Under the pieces are notes generated by a model. It was not told where the DNA came from, did not search any database, and saw only the letters and a program-made list of their open reading frames with translations. Shown here in pieces: positions 28,036-40,200 of a stretch of DNA of 64,000 nt (within the stretch, counting starts at the first letter, position 1; the number at the start of each line of letters is the position of its first letter). This DNA is from Pagrus major. Taxonomy: Eukaryota; Chordata; Actinopteri; Spariformes; Sparidae. A program made the position numbers and the translations under genes. Where the stretch lies: the NCBI RefSeq assembly GCF_040436345.1, contig NC_133223.1:19600613-19664612 (forward strand), read 5' to 3'.

Positions 28036-28736
28036 TCTGTTGGTCTGGTCAAAAGAAAGCTTTTGCACACGGTGAAAGATGATATTGTTTTTCTGCAGAG
28101 TAAACAGTGTACCCTTTGAAGGCCTGTGTGCGGTGGTGCATTGAGGTTCAGTTTTCTTTAACCCATCAGCTATTGTCTCCCTGACTGCCGGCCTGTGTGT
28201 TTGTGTGTGATTTCCCTCTTGAACTGAACCATGTCTGATGCCTTCTGCCCAATGACCCGTGCTGTCTGTTTGGGGAGCGTGACACTGGCCTTTTGTCTGT
28301 CCTCATAAGACAAGTCTCCCTGCTTGGCAGAACACAGGACTCGGGCTCAGACTAAAGCTTAGCCCATTGAGAAACTGAGAGTGAGAGAGGCTGAAAGCAG
28401 GTGCTGGTGGAGGCGTGAGGTGGCAGTTTCTCATGCATTGCTGATTTCTGACAGACCATAAATCGAATTGCTAAGACTGCAGAAAAGGGAAAGGGATTGT
28501 TTGAAGGGGAATGATAAGAAAAAAGCTTCTTCTTCTTTTGCAGACCAGCCTTTCTTAAGAAAGAGAAAAAACAAGTCAAAGAGGTGAACAGGAAATTAGG
28601 TATGTGAAGCTGTGATCTGCAGATGCAGGTCCACCACAACCCTCACATGACGTGGATTTCCGCTTTGACACACTTTGCTCCTGGCTGCACAGCAGGGCAG
28701 GGCCACACAATCGCTGAAGAGCTGCTGCAGCAGGAC

Positions 28737-28751
28737 ATGATGGTGTTTTGA
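28737..28751 (+). promoter_or_regulatory. cytip: short upstream ORF before cytip
   Basis: ATG ATG GTG TTT TGA, four codons, ending 13 bases before the cytip start codon. It lies on the mRNA only if transcription begins upstream, which is likely but not shown. Confidence 0.35.
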
Positions 28752-28764
28752 GGACCAGTCTACC

Positions 28765-31693
28765 ATGCAGTCCACCATGAATTTCAATGGACTTCAACAG
28801 CAGGGCAGTCAGGAGAATTACATTCTGGATAATACTCTGAGGAAGAAATGCTCCCTGTGGTACAGGCGCTCACTGAAGGGAAACAATGATCGACACCGGC
28901 AGAACACAGGCTCTCTATCCAGAGTGCGAAAGGTGAGACTATAAAGCTCAAAATATAGAATGTAAACACACACTTCTGCAATCAAATAACATCAAACAAT
29001 ACAGATTATTAGATTAAAGCTGTAACCTTTCTTAGTTTTCGAATGAGAAGCAGTTCACTGTGTAACAAAAAACACAGCATTTTCCTACAACTGGCTTAAA
29101 GCCCTTTAACAATTTTAATCTTTTGAGTTATGCAACACTATAGGATCAACATGTTCTCGCATAGTTTCCTAACAGGTTAAAAAAGAGTTTAAATTGATTA
29201 TATTGTTTTAAAGAGGAACTCATTTGTATTTCTCCTTTTGCAGCCCAAACTAAGCCACTCCAACTCACTGGTGGATTACTCTGACCCACAAAGGTAAATA
29301 TATCAAACCTGATCAGCAATGTACTACATGCAAAAAATTATTCAATGTACTTTCTTTGTTTTTTAAATAGAAATAAAACCTAAAATGTTGTTTTTCTCTT
29401 TTTTTTTTGCATTTTCCTCTTTTGCACAGGATCACAATTGCACTGGAAAAGCAAGACAATGAATCATTTGGTTTTGAAATTCAGGTAAGTTTAAGATCAA
29501 TAACATACAATATGCATCATTGTCAAGCCTTTAAATCTCTGATTCTAGACTCATTTCTACGCCCACTCAAAGGCTTTTTGTGGCAGCTCTCCCTCTTTTC
29601 TTTAGCAACTAAATGTGCTTCTTGTTGCAGACCTATGGCCTGCAGCTGAAGGACAGCTCTGCAGTGGAGATGTGCACGTTTGTGCGCAAGGTGCAGGAGG
29701 ACAGCGCAGCTGAGAGCGCCGGCCTGACCGCAGGTGAGCCACCCACATCCTCTGCACATGCTTTCACACACGCACAAAACTGTCAGACCTTATCATACCT
29801 TTCAGTTAAACATAAAGATTGACAGATATGTCACTTAACATGTACACGTTATGGTCCACCCACCCACCCACACACATACGCACATAGTGATGGACAAATA
29901 TAATGCATGTCATGTTGTCTTCCCGTAACTGACGAGTTCCTGTTTTTTGCATCCTCATTTATTGTAGGGGACATCATCGTCACTATAAATGGTGCCAGTA
30001 TTGAAGGGTCATCTCATCAGCACATACTTGATCTGATCAGAGAATCAACCAACAGCTTGAAGTAAGTAACAGAAATGACTTCAATGACAACAGAGGATAA
30101 CCTGCATAGAAATAAAAAACACTACTCTGGTGATCGTGTAATTAACTATGTGTTATAATATGATTGCAGGATGGAGACTGTATGTGGGAATGTAGTGAAG
30201 CAGATAGAGCTGGAGAAGAAGATGAATCTGCTGAAGGTGAGTCTCTCAGATCCTGCCCTTGTTCACTGTTGAAAGACTGCAGCTCTGTAGTTGTATTAAG
30301 CAACCTACTAAACCATTCAAACCTTCCTGGTAATAATGAGAGCAGAGCTGCCACACTGTAGTTAATTACAGGTTGACCTACTGCTGCACCACAGTGTGAA
30401 ACAGCCTAACATTTCACAACTAAACCGACACAGCAGCTTTCATACTGAGGTATTGTTTTTGCAGTGGTGGAGGAAGAATTCAGATCCTTTCTTTACAGGT
30501 GCTATTTGTAAGAAAAGTTGATTTTTGAGTCTCAATCCCAACTCGTTAAATAATGACACTTTATTGAAAAAAACAAACAACTTTTCTTATAAATAGCACC
30601 TTTAAGTAAAAGATACTTAAAGGAGCAATATGTAAGGATTTTAGTTGAAAACTCAACATGTGGCCAATTCATACGTATTGCACCCTTAAGTAAAACTATG
30701 TTACTATAACCAAGAAAATGTAATTAAACATGGATTATGTATGTCCTCTGGCAATTAAAAATGTAGGATTTTTAAGTAGAAGAATATTCTCAGCACATAA
30801 AGAAACACTTAAAGGGTAACTCCACCTGAGTAAATGCACTTCTAACATTCCACCTCTGTGTATTTGAATGTAAACATTTTGAGTGCATTTCACTGGAACT
30901 CAAGCCGCATGTTTTTTTGTTTGCCTTTACAGCAATCACTACGCGAGAAGCTGATGGAGCTGCAGGCACTTACAGTACAGGAAAAACGCCTGATGCGAGG
31001 TGAGAGAATTTGTCGAACCACAGCACTTCCTTTCTCACAGCCGTTGTCCTCTTTCTGAAGCTACTCTGCCTTTGGTGTGAATTGAAGAACAACCTCAAGA
31101 TAAACTAGAAAAAAGGAGTTCCCCTGAGAAATGAGCATATGAAGCTGCTGACGAACTTCCTGCTGCAAACTTCTCGCCAGCTGCAACTTTTACTCACTTT
31201 GTTTTGTTTTCCAGGTAACTTGAACAACAGCAGCCTCCACCTCTCAATGCACTCCTCAGTGAGCTCCCCCGCAGGCCGACGTGGCCGCCGTTTCTCTAGT
31301 GACAGCAGCTACAGGAGCGCGATGACAGATGACAGTGACCAGGCCAGTGTGTTTGGGGATCTGAGCTCTCCCGGCCCCTTCAGTGCAGCCAGCACCACAG
31401 ACGATGGCTGCTTCTTCTCCAGAGATTTCACCTCACAGTCACAGGACAGCCCCGGCAGTTTCTCGTTGAGCAGCAGCCATAATCACCAATCCCTCGGACG
31501 CTCCAGCAGCTCCAGCTTGGCCGGCAGCAGCAGCTCCCTCTCGCCTTCCTGGGAGGAAACGAGGATCTCCTCCTTGTTTGGCACCCTGCCCCGCAAGAGC
31601 AGGAGAGCCGCCAGTGTCCGCAAACACATCTTCAAGTTAATTCCTGGACTGCAGCGATCAGTTGAAGAGGAGGAGACGGGAGCAAACACCTAG
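28765..31693 (+). CDS. cytip: cytohesin 1-interacting protein, complete
   Basis: CYTIP (CYBR/CASP) binds cytohesins through its coiled coil and holds them in the cytosol, tuning integrin LFA-1 adhesion in haematopoietic cells. Eight coding exons: 28765-28932, 29244-29293, 29430-29484, 29631-29733, 29968-30061, 30170-30236, 30933-30999 and 31215-31693, all GT-AG with matching phases, giving 360 residues (human about 359). Residues about 74-160 are one PDZ domain: ITIALEKQDNESFGFEIQ holds the carboxylate-binding FGFE loop, then VRKVQEDSAAESAGLTAGD and IIVTINGASIEG. About 163-200 (KQIELEKKMNLLK, SLREKLMELQALTVQE) is the coiled coil. The serine-rich tail keeps TDDGCF, SSLFGTLPRKSRR and IPGLQRSVEEEE, all conserved in mammals. 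ATG 28765 is used; an in-frame ATG at 28777 is an alternative. Confidence 0.95.
30462..30858. mobile_element. hAT-like non-autonomous element with 8-bp target duplication
   Basis: Starts CAGTGGTGGAGGAAGAATTC and ends ACATTCCACCTCTG, so the ends CAGTGGTGGA/TCCACCTCTG are inverted repeats. Flanking 8-mers TGTTTTTG (30454-30461) and TGTATTTG (30859-30866) match at 7 of 8. Non-coding. Confidence 0.75.
30617..30689. mobile_element. internally deleted MITE (family B) nested in the hAT-like element
   Basis: TTAAAGGAGCAATATGTAAGG at the left and CGTATTGCACCCTTAA at the right are the family B ends with nearly all of the interior missing (73 bases, against about 350 for the copy at 6995-7347). Confidence 0.65.
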
Positions 31694-32410
31694 TGACATG
31701 TTGTTCAAATGCTGCTAGTTTCTACTTGATAGAAAGAGTTGGCATGGTTTCTTCTGCTCCGAACACGATGTAGAAAGACATAGACACTGTAAAGAAGTCT
31801 TTCAGCACACTTAAAGGAAGGGGTTAACCCTCCATAAAGAAATAAGTGTTTGCTTTTCAGGGGACACAGAGATGAGAGACATTGTGGCACTTGGCATTTG
31901 TCAATGTCAAAGTTTACCCTCGAGGGCCCTGAGCCTGACTCACTGCTTGGCACAAAAGCATTATGATGGAAATATAAAATGTTCTCCCTTTGAACATGTG
32001 TTTGAATGAATGTATATACAAGATATGAGTGTGATCAGCATTAATCATATCAGCTGTATTCATGTAGCACCCTCAATTTTAAAGTGAGACTATACTACTG
32101 ACCTAAAATACACAAGATGAGAACCATTCACTTTTCAGGTCAGACACGCATCTAAAAGCCACTTCTGCTACGTTCAGGTGCTGAAAACCAAAACCAAACC
32201 TCTGCTGTGAATAGATGGCTGCTGAGCTCAAAACAGGATGTGGGTACAGGAGGTACTACTTAACTGTTTTCATTTCTAAAGCTATTTTCCGGCTGCACAC
32301 AACTTAAAGGCTGAAATGTTGTCTTGTAAAGTCTGAATGTAGATAATGGTCACGCTTTATTTTTATGTGTATGCAAAAGACCTGCAATAAAAAACATGTA
32401 AAATCTTTCA
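31694..32410 (+). other. cytip: cytip 3' UTR
   Basis: Non-coding sequence after TAG 31691-31693, ending near AATAAA at 32386-32391. Confidence 0.55.
32386..32391 (+). terminator. cytip: cytip polyadenylation signal
   Basis: AATAAA in GACCTGCAATAAAAAACATG, about 690 bases after the stop; first canonical hexamer downstream. Confidence 0.55.
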
Positions 32411-32897
32411 AACCCACCAGTGTTTTCCTTCAGATACCTGTGAATGATGCACACTCCCTTTCAAGGTGCAATTTCAACAGGAATGGTGTGACTTATTAAA
32501 GAGTGATGCAACTATTACACATGATTTACTCATAAAGAGAAATAAATGTTATTCTGGGGGGGTGCACAATAGCTGTCAAAGATGAAGCTATAAAGCTTGA
32601 GAATAGAAACCCCCACGCATTTCCTGTAATAAGTCTCACTTCTTTGGTTTCCTGCTGCTGCTTCTGCTGAAAAAGACAGACAGACAGAAAAAAAGAAAAC
32701 TCTATAGTGGGTCATTGTCAAATTATGATAAATTAAACCCTGTTTTCATGCACCTGATGGTTACCATTTACAAAAAATTTTTTTTACAGAAGCAAAACTG
32801 AGAAAGATAACATTCAAATAGTTTGCAATGAAGCAGAAAATAAAATGGTTTAATGGGCTGATATATGAACATTTGTCACAAGTTGTCACATCCTTTA

Positions 32898-33175
32898 TTT
32901 AAAGGTCCAGTGTGTAGGATTTAGGGCTTTCTAATGGCAGAAATTGAATATAAAATTCATGATTATGAAATAATGATGAAAAAAATCTTTTCACACTGTT
33001 TTCATTTGTGTATAATCACCTGAAACTAAGAATTGTTGTGTTTTCGTTACCTCAGAATAAGCCTTTTTTTTTTTTTTTCCTTTTTCCACTCAGTCCGCCA
33101 TGTTGCACCGCCATGTTTCTCCAGTAGCCCAGAACAGACAAACCAAACACTGGTTGCATTTTCCCATTTTTATAC
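32898..33175. mobile_element. GGTCCAGTGTGTAGGATTTAG repeat (family G)
   Basis: Starts TTTAAAGGTCCAGTGTGTAG. The far end, CCGCCATGTTGCACCGCCATG then AGACAAACCAAACACTGG, is the complement of a module seen at 61087-61128 in the copy at 60946-61130. This is a familiar fish interspersed repeat pattern; class uncertain. Confidence 0.6.
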
Positions 33176-33689
33176 TTCACCTTTAAGTAAAGTACTAAAA
33201 TTACTTTGAAATACAAATGAAAGTCCTGCAAGTACATACTGTGTATTTAAACTTTCAAAAGTAAAAATAGTGGTTTTACAGTAAAATGTCCATTGATATA
33301 TTATTATATATGTCATTTTTAGATGGTCACTGCTGATGCATCAATGTGTAAGCAACTGTCAAGCTGGTTGAAGCTTGTGTTGGTAAAAGGGAGCCGGGGA
33401 AGGTCTTATTTTTCACTGCAAGTTACAATCTGCTCACATATGGCCATTAAAAAAGTGATTCATCCAAATGCTACAAATTGTTACATAGAGCCCCTTTAAC
33501 CACTTTATACTAATTTAGATGGTACAGTCCAACCTCTGGGTCGGGCACCTACAAAGGGTAACAAGATAGATCTGAGGGGACATGAGATAATTAATGGTGG
33601 AATGCAAACAAGTTCTGTGCTACAAATCTGCAATCATTTTCTGTTGTGTAAAACTCTCTCTTTGTATCTAAATCAGATAAAAGATGTAT

Positions 33690-34075
33690 TATTTCTGTAT
33701 TAAAACAAAAGGATGACTATAAAAGACTATATATTTGTTAAATACAGTATTTTATTGAGTTGTGTTGTTTCCAATTATGTTCAAACCAGAGAAATCTGTA
33801 ATTTTATTCAAGTTAACGTGTCATTTGGTCGCCTTTCGCTGTAACTTCTGAGGAATCATCAGCTGATACATCAGAAAGTGAGGAAGGAAGTCAGCAAACG
33901 CGATTAAAGATAACATGAATAAAACTTTAATGTATTACCTCATCTACCAACATTTTTCCCTGAATCATATCAGATGAAGACGACAACTCCCACGTCGCCT
34001 CACGACATCACCAAACTACGACTTTGGTTTTGACTGAGAGCCCCCTCATGGCAGCAATTACATTGCGTTTAAATT
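33690..34075. mobile_element. interspersed repeat, family F (copy 2)
   Basis: Shares ATGTTCAAACCAGAGAAATC, CTTTAATGTATTACCTCATC, GACGACAACTCCCACG and TTTTGACTGAGAGCC with the copies at 23600-23975 and 49785-49965. Confidence 0.6.
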
Positions 34076-34698
34076 AAACCATTTGAGAAGTTTAAAGGAG
34101 GAAAGTATTTTTGATGAAAGAGTTAATGGATTTTCCACCTCTGTGCTCACGTTGTGTGCACATAACGTACATTTCCTAAATGTTATGTCAGCATTTCAGG
34201 TTCCTTACTTAAGATGTGAAGGTCTTTGTGCCCTTAAATCCCAAGACATAACACGGCTTAGCTCCAGCACAAGACAACTTTGGTTCAGGCGGTGATATAC
34301 TGTAAATAAAACCTATAGGAGAATGTTAATCCAGACTCAAAATGCTACAGAGTGATGGTGGTCACCCAGCAGAGATTATTAAGGAATGAGCACAATCGCT
34401 TCATGTGCAGATGCCAGAATCACAAAGAGTCTTTGTTGGAGCCACAACAAAACCCCTGTTCTTCTGTGATTCGACGCGTACACAGAATTACATGGTACTA
34501 CTGAGCACGCAACAGAGCTTGATCATGCACGATGGATTCTTTCTTCACTCTTTGACAATGTGGGAAGGAACAAGGAGCAGACGATGTGACAATGCAAAGT
34601 CGGCGGCTGCTTGATTCAACAAATGATCTGCGCAAAGCGACTAAAAGCATTGGAGATTGACTACTTTTTCATATCACAGGGGGAAGAAAAACAGACAC

Positions 34699-35733
34699 AT
34701 GGAGACGGCGACGAGCACAATGCCTCCAAAGGCCCCGAGACTCACAGTAGATGAAGACGCACTGGCATCACAGGTACTGGAGATCATCGGGGGCTTCACT
34801 CTAGAGGCCCTACAGACCCTGAAACCTGAAGAACGAGAGGTGTGGTTAATGGAGGAGGGAGACGACTCTGTGTTTTACAGCGATGAAGACGAAGCTCATC
34901 AGGACATAAAAACAAGAACACCTTGTGAGTTTGGTGCCAGTGGGTGCAAGCGACTTGTCAACAGTGTGTCAGCTGATGAACCAGGAGAACAATCCATTAC
35001 TGACAAAGACAATTCAGAGATGGAGAAGGAAGTGACTCAGCAGATCATTCTAACTGAAAGAGGAGAGGAAAAGCAACCAAAACCTGAACCTACAGATCAG
35101 ACAGATGCTGCCGATCCAGGAGAAAAGTCTTATTTTACTCCAGAGACGTCTGTAAGCACCTGTGGAGACTCTCTGCAGCTTATCTGCACAAGTGCAGACA
35201 TGCAAACAGAGTCAGAGCAAAATAAAGCTGCAGAAAAAGGTAAGAGGATTTAAATTTATTGTGATAAAGAGGGAGTTTTGTGTTTTTCTGCAAAACAGAC
35301 TATTCCTTTCTTTTTCTTTTCAGCGAATCTACCAGTAGAGGAAGAAGAGGTGGTGCAAGACACACTGACACCAAACCTTCAACCCTTTGATGTCACTAAC
35401 GAGGAGACTCACACAAGGCTGAATAGGGAGGCAGAAGTCCCCGAGCAGATGTCTGGTGCTGAACTCCAGATATCAGGTGACAGGCAGCTTCAGGTGGAGC
35501 GGGAGTGGGAGCCGGCGCAGGAGCACGACGTCCACGCTCCTGTGGGGTTTCATCAAAACCCCAGACCGGGCTACTCCACTCTGCCTCTGCCAAAGAAACC
35601 CGGTCCTCACCAGAAATCCTTCGACCACCTCTCTTCCTCCTCCAAATACAGCACCGTGTCCTACCGCAAGATCCGCAGAGGCAACACCCGCCAGCAGATC
35701 GACAAGTTTGAGTACATGATGATGAATTTGTAA
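34699..35733 (+). CDS. ermn: ermin, complete coding region
   Basis: Ermin is an actin-binding oligodendrocyte protein of the myelin sheath in mammals. Two coding exons, 34699-35239 and 35324-35733 (stop TAA 35731-35733), with a phase 1 GT-AG intron, give 316 residues. The C-terminus YSTVSYRKIRRGNTRQQID, followed by KFEYMM, matches the mammalian ermin actin-binding tail (YRKIRKGNTKQRIDEFESMM), and the gene lies between cytip and galnt5 as in mammals. The middle is acidic and low in complexity, with little similarity. Residues about 15-65 form a block (LTVDEDALASQVLEII, TLEALQTLKPEEREVWLMEE, VFYSDEDE) that I do not recognise from mammalian ermin. An acceptor (TTTTTCATATCACAG, ending 34678) lies 20 bases before the ATG, so a spliced 5' UTR exon is likely. 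Confidence 0.85.
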
Positions 35734-36047
35734 GAGCAGGAAAATGAATACTACTGGGCATTATCCATAACACAAAAATTACTGTTTCACATGGTTTACA
35801 TATTTATGTTGTAAAAAACTACTTGCAGATGGTACTGAAAGTCTGTAATGTAACTCTCCACATGACATTTCTAGTCAACAACCATCTCATATGTAAGAGG
35901 TACTTTGTCTTTGACTGTTTTAGGAGGGAAAAGACTTGTTATCTAAGGCAGGTATCTGAACAGTAGATTAAATAAATAAGAAGCTCAGGGCTTGATAATC
36001 CTACCGATAATAAGTAAGATGTAGTTTGCTGGTAGAGCTTCAGTATC

Positions 36048-36384
36048 TTAAAAGGTACTGTATGTCATTTTGGGAAAGAAATTGACTGATTCTTTTTTGC
36101 CTAAACAAACTAAATAAACTCTGTTTTCATGACTGAATAAACAAACTGACCTTAGAGGACAACACAATTTCATATTTGTTTGCTTTGTTTATATGTGGCG
36201 GACCCTGCCACCTCTCTAGCTTCAAACAGTGTTCTGGGGACCTTATTTTCCTCTGAGAAAACAGCTTGTTTATTCAGTTCTGGAAAAAATAAATATTTAT
36301 GAGTTTGTATTATTACCTCAGTAATATTGTAAATATCAAAATTCTGAGTTTGAATTTATTCTCCAAAACTACACAGTGCCCTTA
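36048..36384. mobile_element. MITE family A (copy 2)
   Basis: Carries GGCGGACCCTGCCACC, CTTCAAACAGTGTTCTGGGG and GTTTATTCAGTTCTGG in the same order as 4349-4743. The right end reads CCAAAACTACACAGTGCCC. Confidence 0.65.
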
Positions 36385-36601
36385 TGGGGTGAGACTGAGA
36401 AGTGAAACTACTATGGGAAGTATTTTTGAATGATTTGCTAAACATACTGTACATACATGTCCTAATGAAGCAAATAAAAAGAGATAAATGCTATTAAAAT
36501 CTTTATCTTCATTATTCCATTCTACTTCCTTAAGACAAAAAAGCATAACCTTCAATATGTGGTTAAAGAGTTTGATAACAATCATGAAATCACAGCACAG
36601 A

Positions 36602-36607
36602 TTTATT
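36602..36607 (-). terminator. galnt5: candidate galnt5 polyadenylation signal
   Basis: AATAAA on the minus strand (CCCAATAAATCTG) about 670 bases beyond the stop codon. No closer canonical hexamer was noticed. Confidence 0.35.
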
Positions 36608-37275
36608 GGGAACTTTGAACCAACACTTCCCTCTAGTGACGAGAAGAAATTCATACAAAAAGGGACATTATTCACAAACCTTCACCTACATAATGCATCA
36701 TTTAAAATCAGAGAAGCAGCTGTTTCACCCAAGTGCCTCATCAAACTTAAAGTCCACGACATCTGGAAAAGATGACGTCTGTGTTTCATACAAATGAATA
36801 AATTCTAAATTACATGCAATTAAACTCATTATTCAGTCCCAGCAGAGCAAACACACGCAAAAAAACAACAACTTTTTACATCTCAAATTTATGAGGCACT
36901 TGTTAATCGTTTTTATCTTTGGCAGTAACATGATGTTGAGCTCAAGAACTGACAAGATGGAGTGTTCTTCCACAGACATTCATCTGAAGCCCTTTAGTCA
37001 TGCCAGTAGAGCAAACTTGTGTCCAACTCTTAATAAAAACAGAGAAGATGCACTCTTTCCTCTGGCACTAGCGTTCAAACTCAAGGTCAGTCCGTGCTGA
37101 CATGATAAAAGGACATTAGACACATTGCACATCCCTACCCCCTCCGCTTTACACCACGCATAAACTGCCACCAAGGCGGTTCCCACCTCCTCTGGACAGT
37201 CGTGTAGTCCTGTCCTGTAGTGTGAGGTCTCCACAGTCTGTGTTCTGTCACATAAAACTCTTTCCTTAAGTCTCA

Positions 37276-40200
37276 TCACAGAGTGTGGTAGTGTGTGAAC
37301 TGCCACTTTTGGAAGGCATTGCTTGTTTCACATGGGTTCAGGCGAAGAGTGTCACCCTGAGGCCCCGCCTCCAGGCACATGTGGTGGGACACAAACTCTG
37401 CTATAAGGTGCTCCGCCTTTGCAAAGACAAAACAGGAAAGGTAATCAACGAACAAGGCTGCAGATTCTTTAATTCTACTGCACCCGTTTTAAAAGTGACA
37501 GCAGCTTTTTCAGTCCTACTGAATTAGAAGCAGGTCGGTCCGGTTTGAAATCCAGAGACTAAAATGAGTGTTAAGAAAAACAAAGGAATGTAGACAAAGC
37601 AAACCCAACCTACCAGAGCAGAGTTGGAGGATTTGTGGAACCAGCGTTGTTCAGCCCTTGTGTTGTCACATTCCTGTAAAACAAAGCCGCTGCCCTTGCC
37701 TTGGGGAGCGACACAAACGTCCTGCTGGCGAACGTTTCTCATCCAGGTGTAATTAAAGTGCTGACTCTGAGAGAAAGAGAGAGAGGAGTGACGAGGATGT
37801 AATTATGCTTCATGAAAACTGAAAGATTTTGAAGGATGGCTCAGTGAGGCTGCTCTGAATCCAAGAGGACCACATTCAGACAGGCTTGGCCTTGTCTTGG
37901 ACTCCACCCTTGTTTATCGTGGCTTGGGTCCTGCCCGGATTTGTCCTGATCTTAGTCTATTCCTGGATATTTTTGTTATGGCCCCCTACAATTACCACAG
38001 TCACAAGGCCAGGATTGCACTATCTGTGCATATGTTCCTAAGAAACACAATGAAACATTTAAGAAATTTGTGAAGCTGCTACAAGGAACTTCCATTTTTG
38101 TTGATTGTGGTGGCTCCTGCGTTTATAAGCTGTGTGAGCACCATTGCCTCCTGTGGTAATGATCTTAATAAAATATAATAGATAATAATTAAGTTGTCGT
38201 GATCACTGTTGTGCTCATCTGACAGCGATCATAAAATACAGCAGCAGACAATAAGATGAAGTTGCTTTAAAATTAGGCTCCAAAGCACAAATGTCTCGAC
38301 TCCTCTCTTCTCAATTCCTTTCCTTGTTTCCTTGTTTCCTGTGCTCGCGTCTCATGGGGTGAGGGGAGAGGAAGTCATAAAAAATAGTTTTAATTTTATG
38401 AGTTATACGACCCAGATAAAGGGCTTACCACACCAAGAACAGTCACTATAAAAATAACCATAGTGATAACAGTGCGAGCATCCACACTGATGAACGCTAA
38501 AGGTTTGTAGACAGTGGCGCTAAGCACACTCTGCATGCTCCAGCTGTGCCAGCAGCTTAGATAAAAAGGACATGAGCTGATGAGCTGTTAGTGTTGCATG
38601 TTACACAGAGAAACATACAAAGATAAAACCTGGAAAGGAAAAAGCTTTATGAAATTCTTAAGAGAAAGGAGTTAGGGGAATCCAACACTTTGTAACAAGA
38701 CTTGTCGACTTTGAAGACAAATTTTTGTTACACTTTTGTATGAGTCAACATCAATTATCCTGGCGATTGTCAAAGAGGACATGAGAATAGACGAAAGCAA
38801 ACTTCAGATACCTCATCACCTGCCAAAGATTGATTGGCAGTATGTCTCAGGTAAAATTATGTTTTTTAATGTGTAATTTGCGGCCTCATATTATGTTATA
38901 TAATCGTTTAATACGTTGGATAAATATCCAAGAATGAGTTATTAGAGTAGACTATCTAAAAAGTGTCTCTTAAATGCCATTGTCTTTATAGTTGTGGACT
39001 CCACTTGGGTTATGGAGCCTTTTAAAAAGATCTATTTATTGTTTTGGTATAGTTATCATTCTTTGTGTTGACGGTGCTCAAATCTGAATTCGACCCCGTG
39101 ACAGGCATTCAAAGTAACTATAATAACTAAATAGAAATGGCCAATCTCGTTGCTGATGGTCTTGTTTGCTTATGTAGGTCATCTAGAGGAATCAGTATTA
39201 AATTATGACAGTTTCATAAACTGTTAAAAACTGTTTAAATACAATAAAGACACCTACCTGCTTGCTGAGATCACACGTCTCAAAGAGCAGAGAGCCTTTC
39301 TGCAGACTGAGGCATTTCCTTAAGCCACGATTAAAGATCTGCAAGAAAAAATGAGATAACAATTTTACAGAAGTGAAACAACAGAGCTGCAAACATTTGT
39401 TTAATCATGAAAACTGGTCTCATTTCCTTGATTGAATCCTGACAGAAAGCTTTAATAGACAGCTACTCTTTGTTCCAAAGGAACACAATCACAGTCTCTG
39501 TTTGGGTCGATTTAGTTAAGGGGTTCCCAGCAGAGATAACAATAGCTTCATAGAGAGAAGGAATAACAAGCTTTCTTTTTTAAGAGCTGTTTTGGGGAAA
39601 AGTAAACAGAGATTACTCATGTACATACCAGGCCTTCAGCTTTGGCTAAGGGAGCCTTCATATCTGGATACACGTTCTCCAGGTACCACTTGAAGCTATT
39701 GCATTTGAGCCTCTTTCTCAGCTCGATCTGATCGGTGAGGTTGCCGATGACGATGGCCTTTTTATCCACCAGGTGATGGTACCCGTGACCGTAGAAGAGG
39801 TCCTTGTACTCGTCCAGCCAGACCTCCGCCACCCTCGCCAGGTTACGCTCCACCGTCTTCTGCCTGTCCTTGGGGAATTTGTAAGGATTCTGTCCTCGGA
39901 AGATGTGACCCACTCGAGAGCAGGGGATGATCTCGATTTCCCCTCCGCACATCCAGATCTGTTCATTTAGGAATAGGTGTCATGTGAGAGATGTTCTAGG
40001 GAGTTCCCAAATACCTGTGGTTTGAATTCATATGAGTGAGATACCTTAAATGAAATCTCCATGTTCTCCCCACCCCACACATCAAGGCCAGGATCATAGG
40101 AACCAAGCTCATAGAAGTACTTCTTGTCTATGGAGAACAGGCCTCCAGCCATAACTGGACATCTGTAGAAAAAAAATATCAATAAACATGCAGAAAAAAA

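Larger units (their letters stand above)
30237..30932 (+). other. cytip: cytip intron 6
   Basis: More than half of this intron is a single hAT-like insertion (30462-30858) that itself carries a smaller insertion (30617-30689). Confidence 0.85.
32411..34640. other. intergenic spacer cytip - ermn, repeat-rich
   Basis: Contains an AAGGTCCAGTGTGTAGGATT-type repeat (32898-33175), a partial AAGTA-type repeat (about 33178-33380) and family F (33690-34075). Untranslated ermn exon(s) probably lie near 34.1-34.65 kb but cannot be placed. Confidence 0.5.
35734..37275. other. convergent spacer ermn - galnt5 (both 3' UTRs)
   Basis: The genes converge tail to tail. AATAAA on the + strand at 35971-35976 fits ermn. 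A family A MITE occupies 36048-36384. On the - strand an AATAAA at 36607-36602 could end galnt5, giving a 3' UTR of about 670 bases. Confidence 0.5.

Noticed and set aside
35396..35773. 125-codon minus-strand frame over ermn exon 2
   Set aside because: Shadow of the ermn coding strand, whose C-terminus is clearly conserved.
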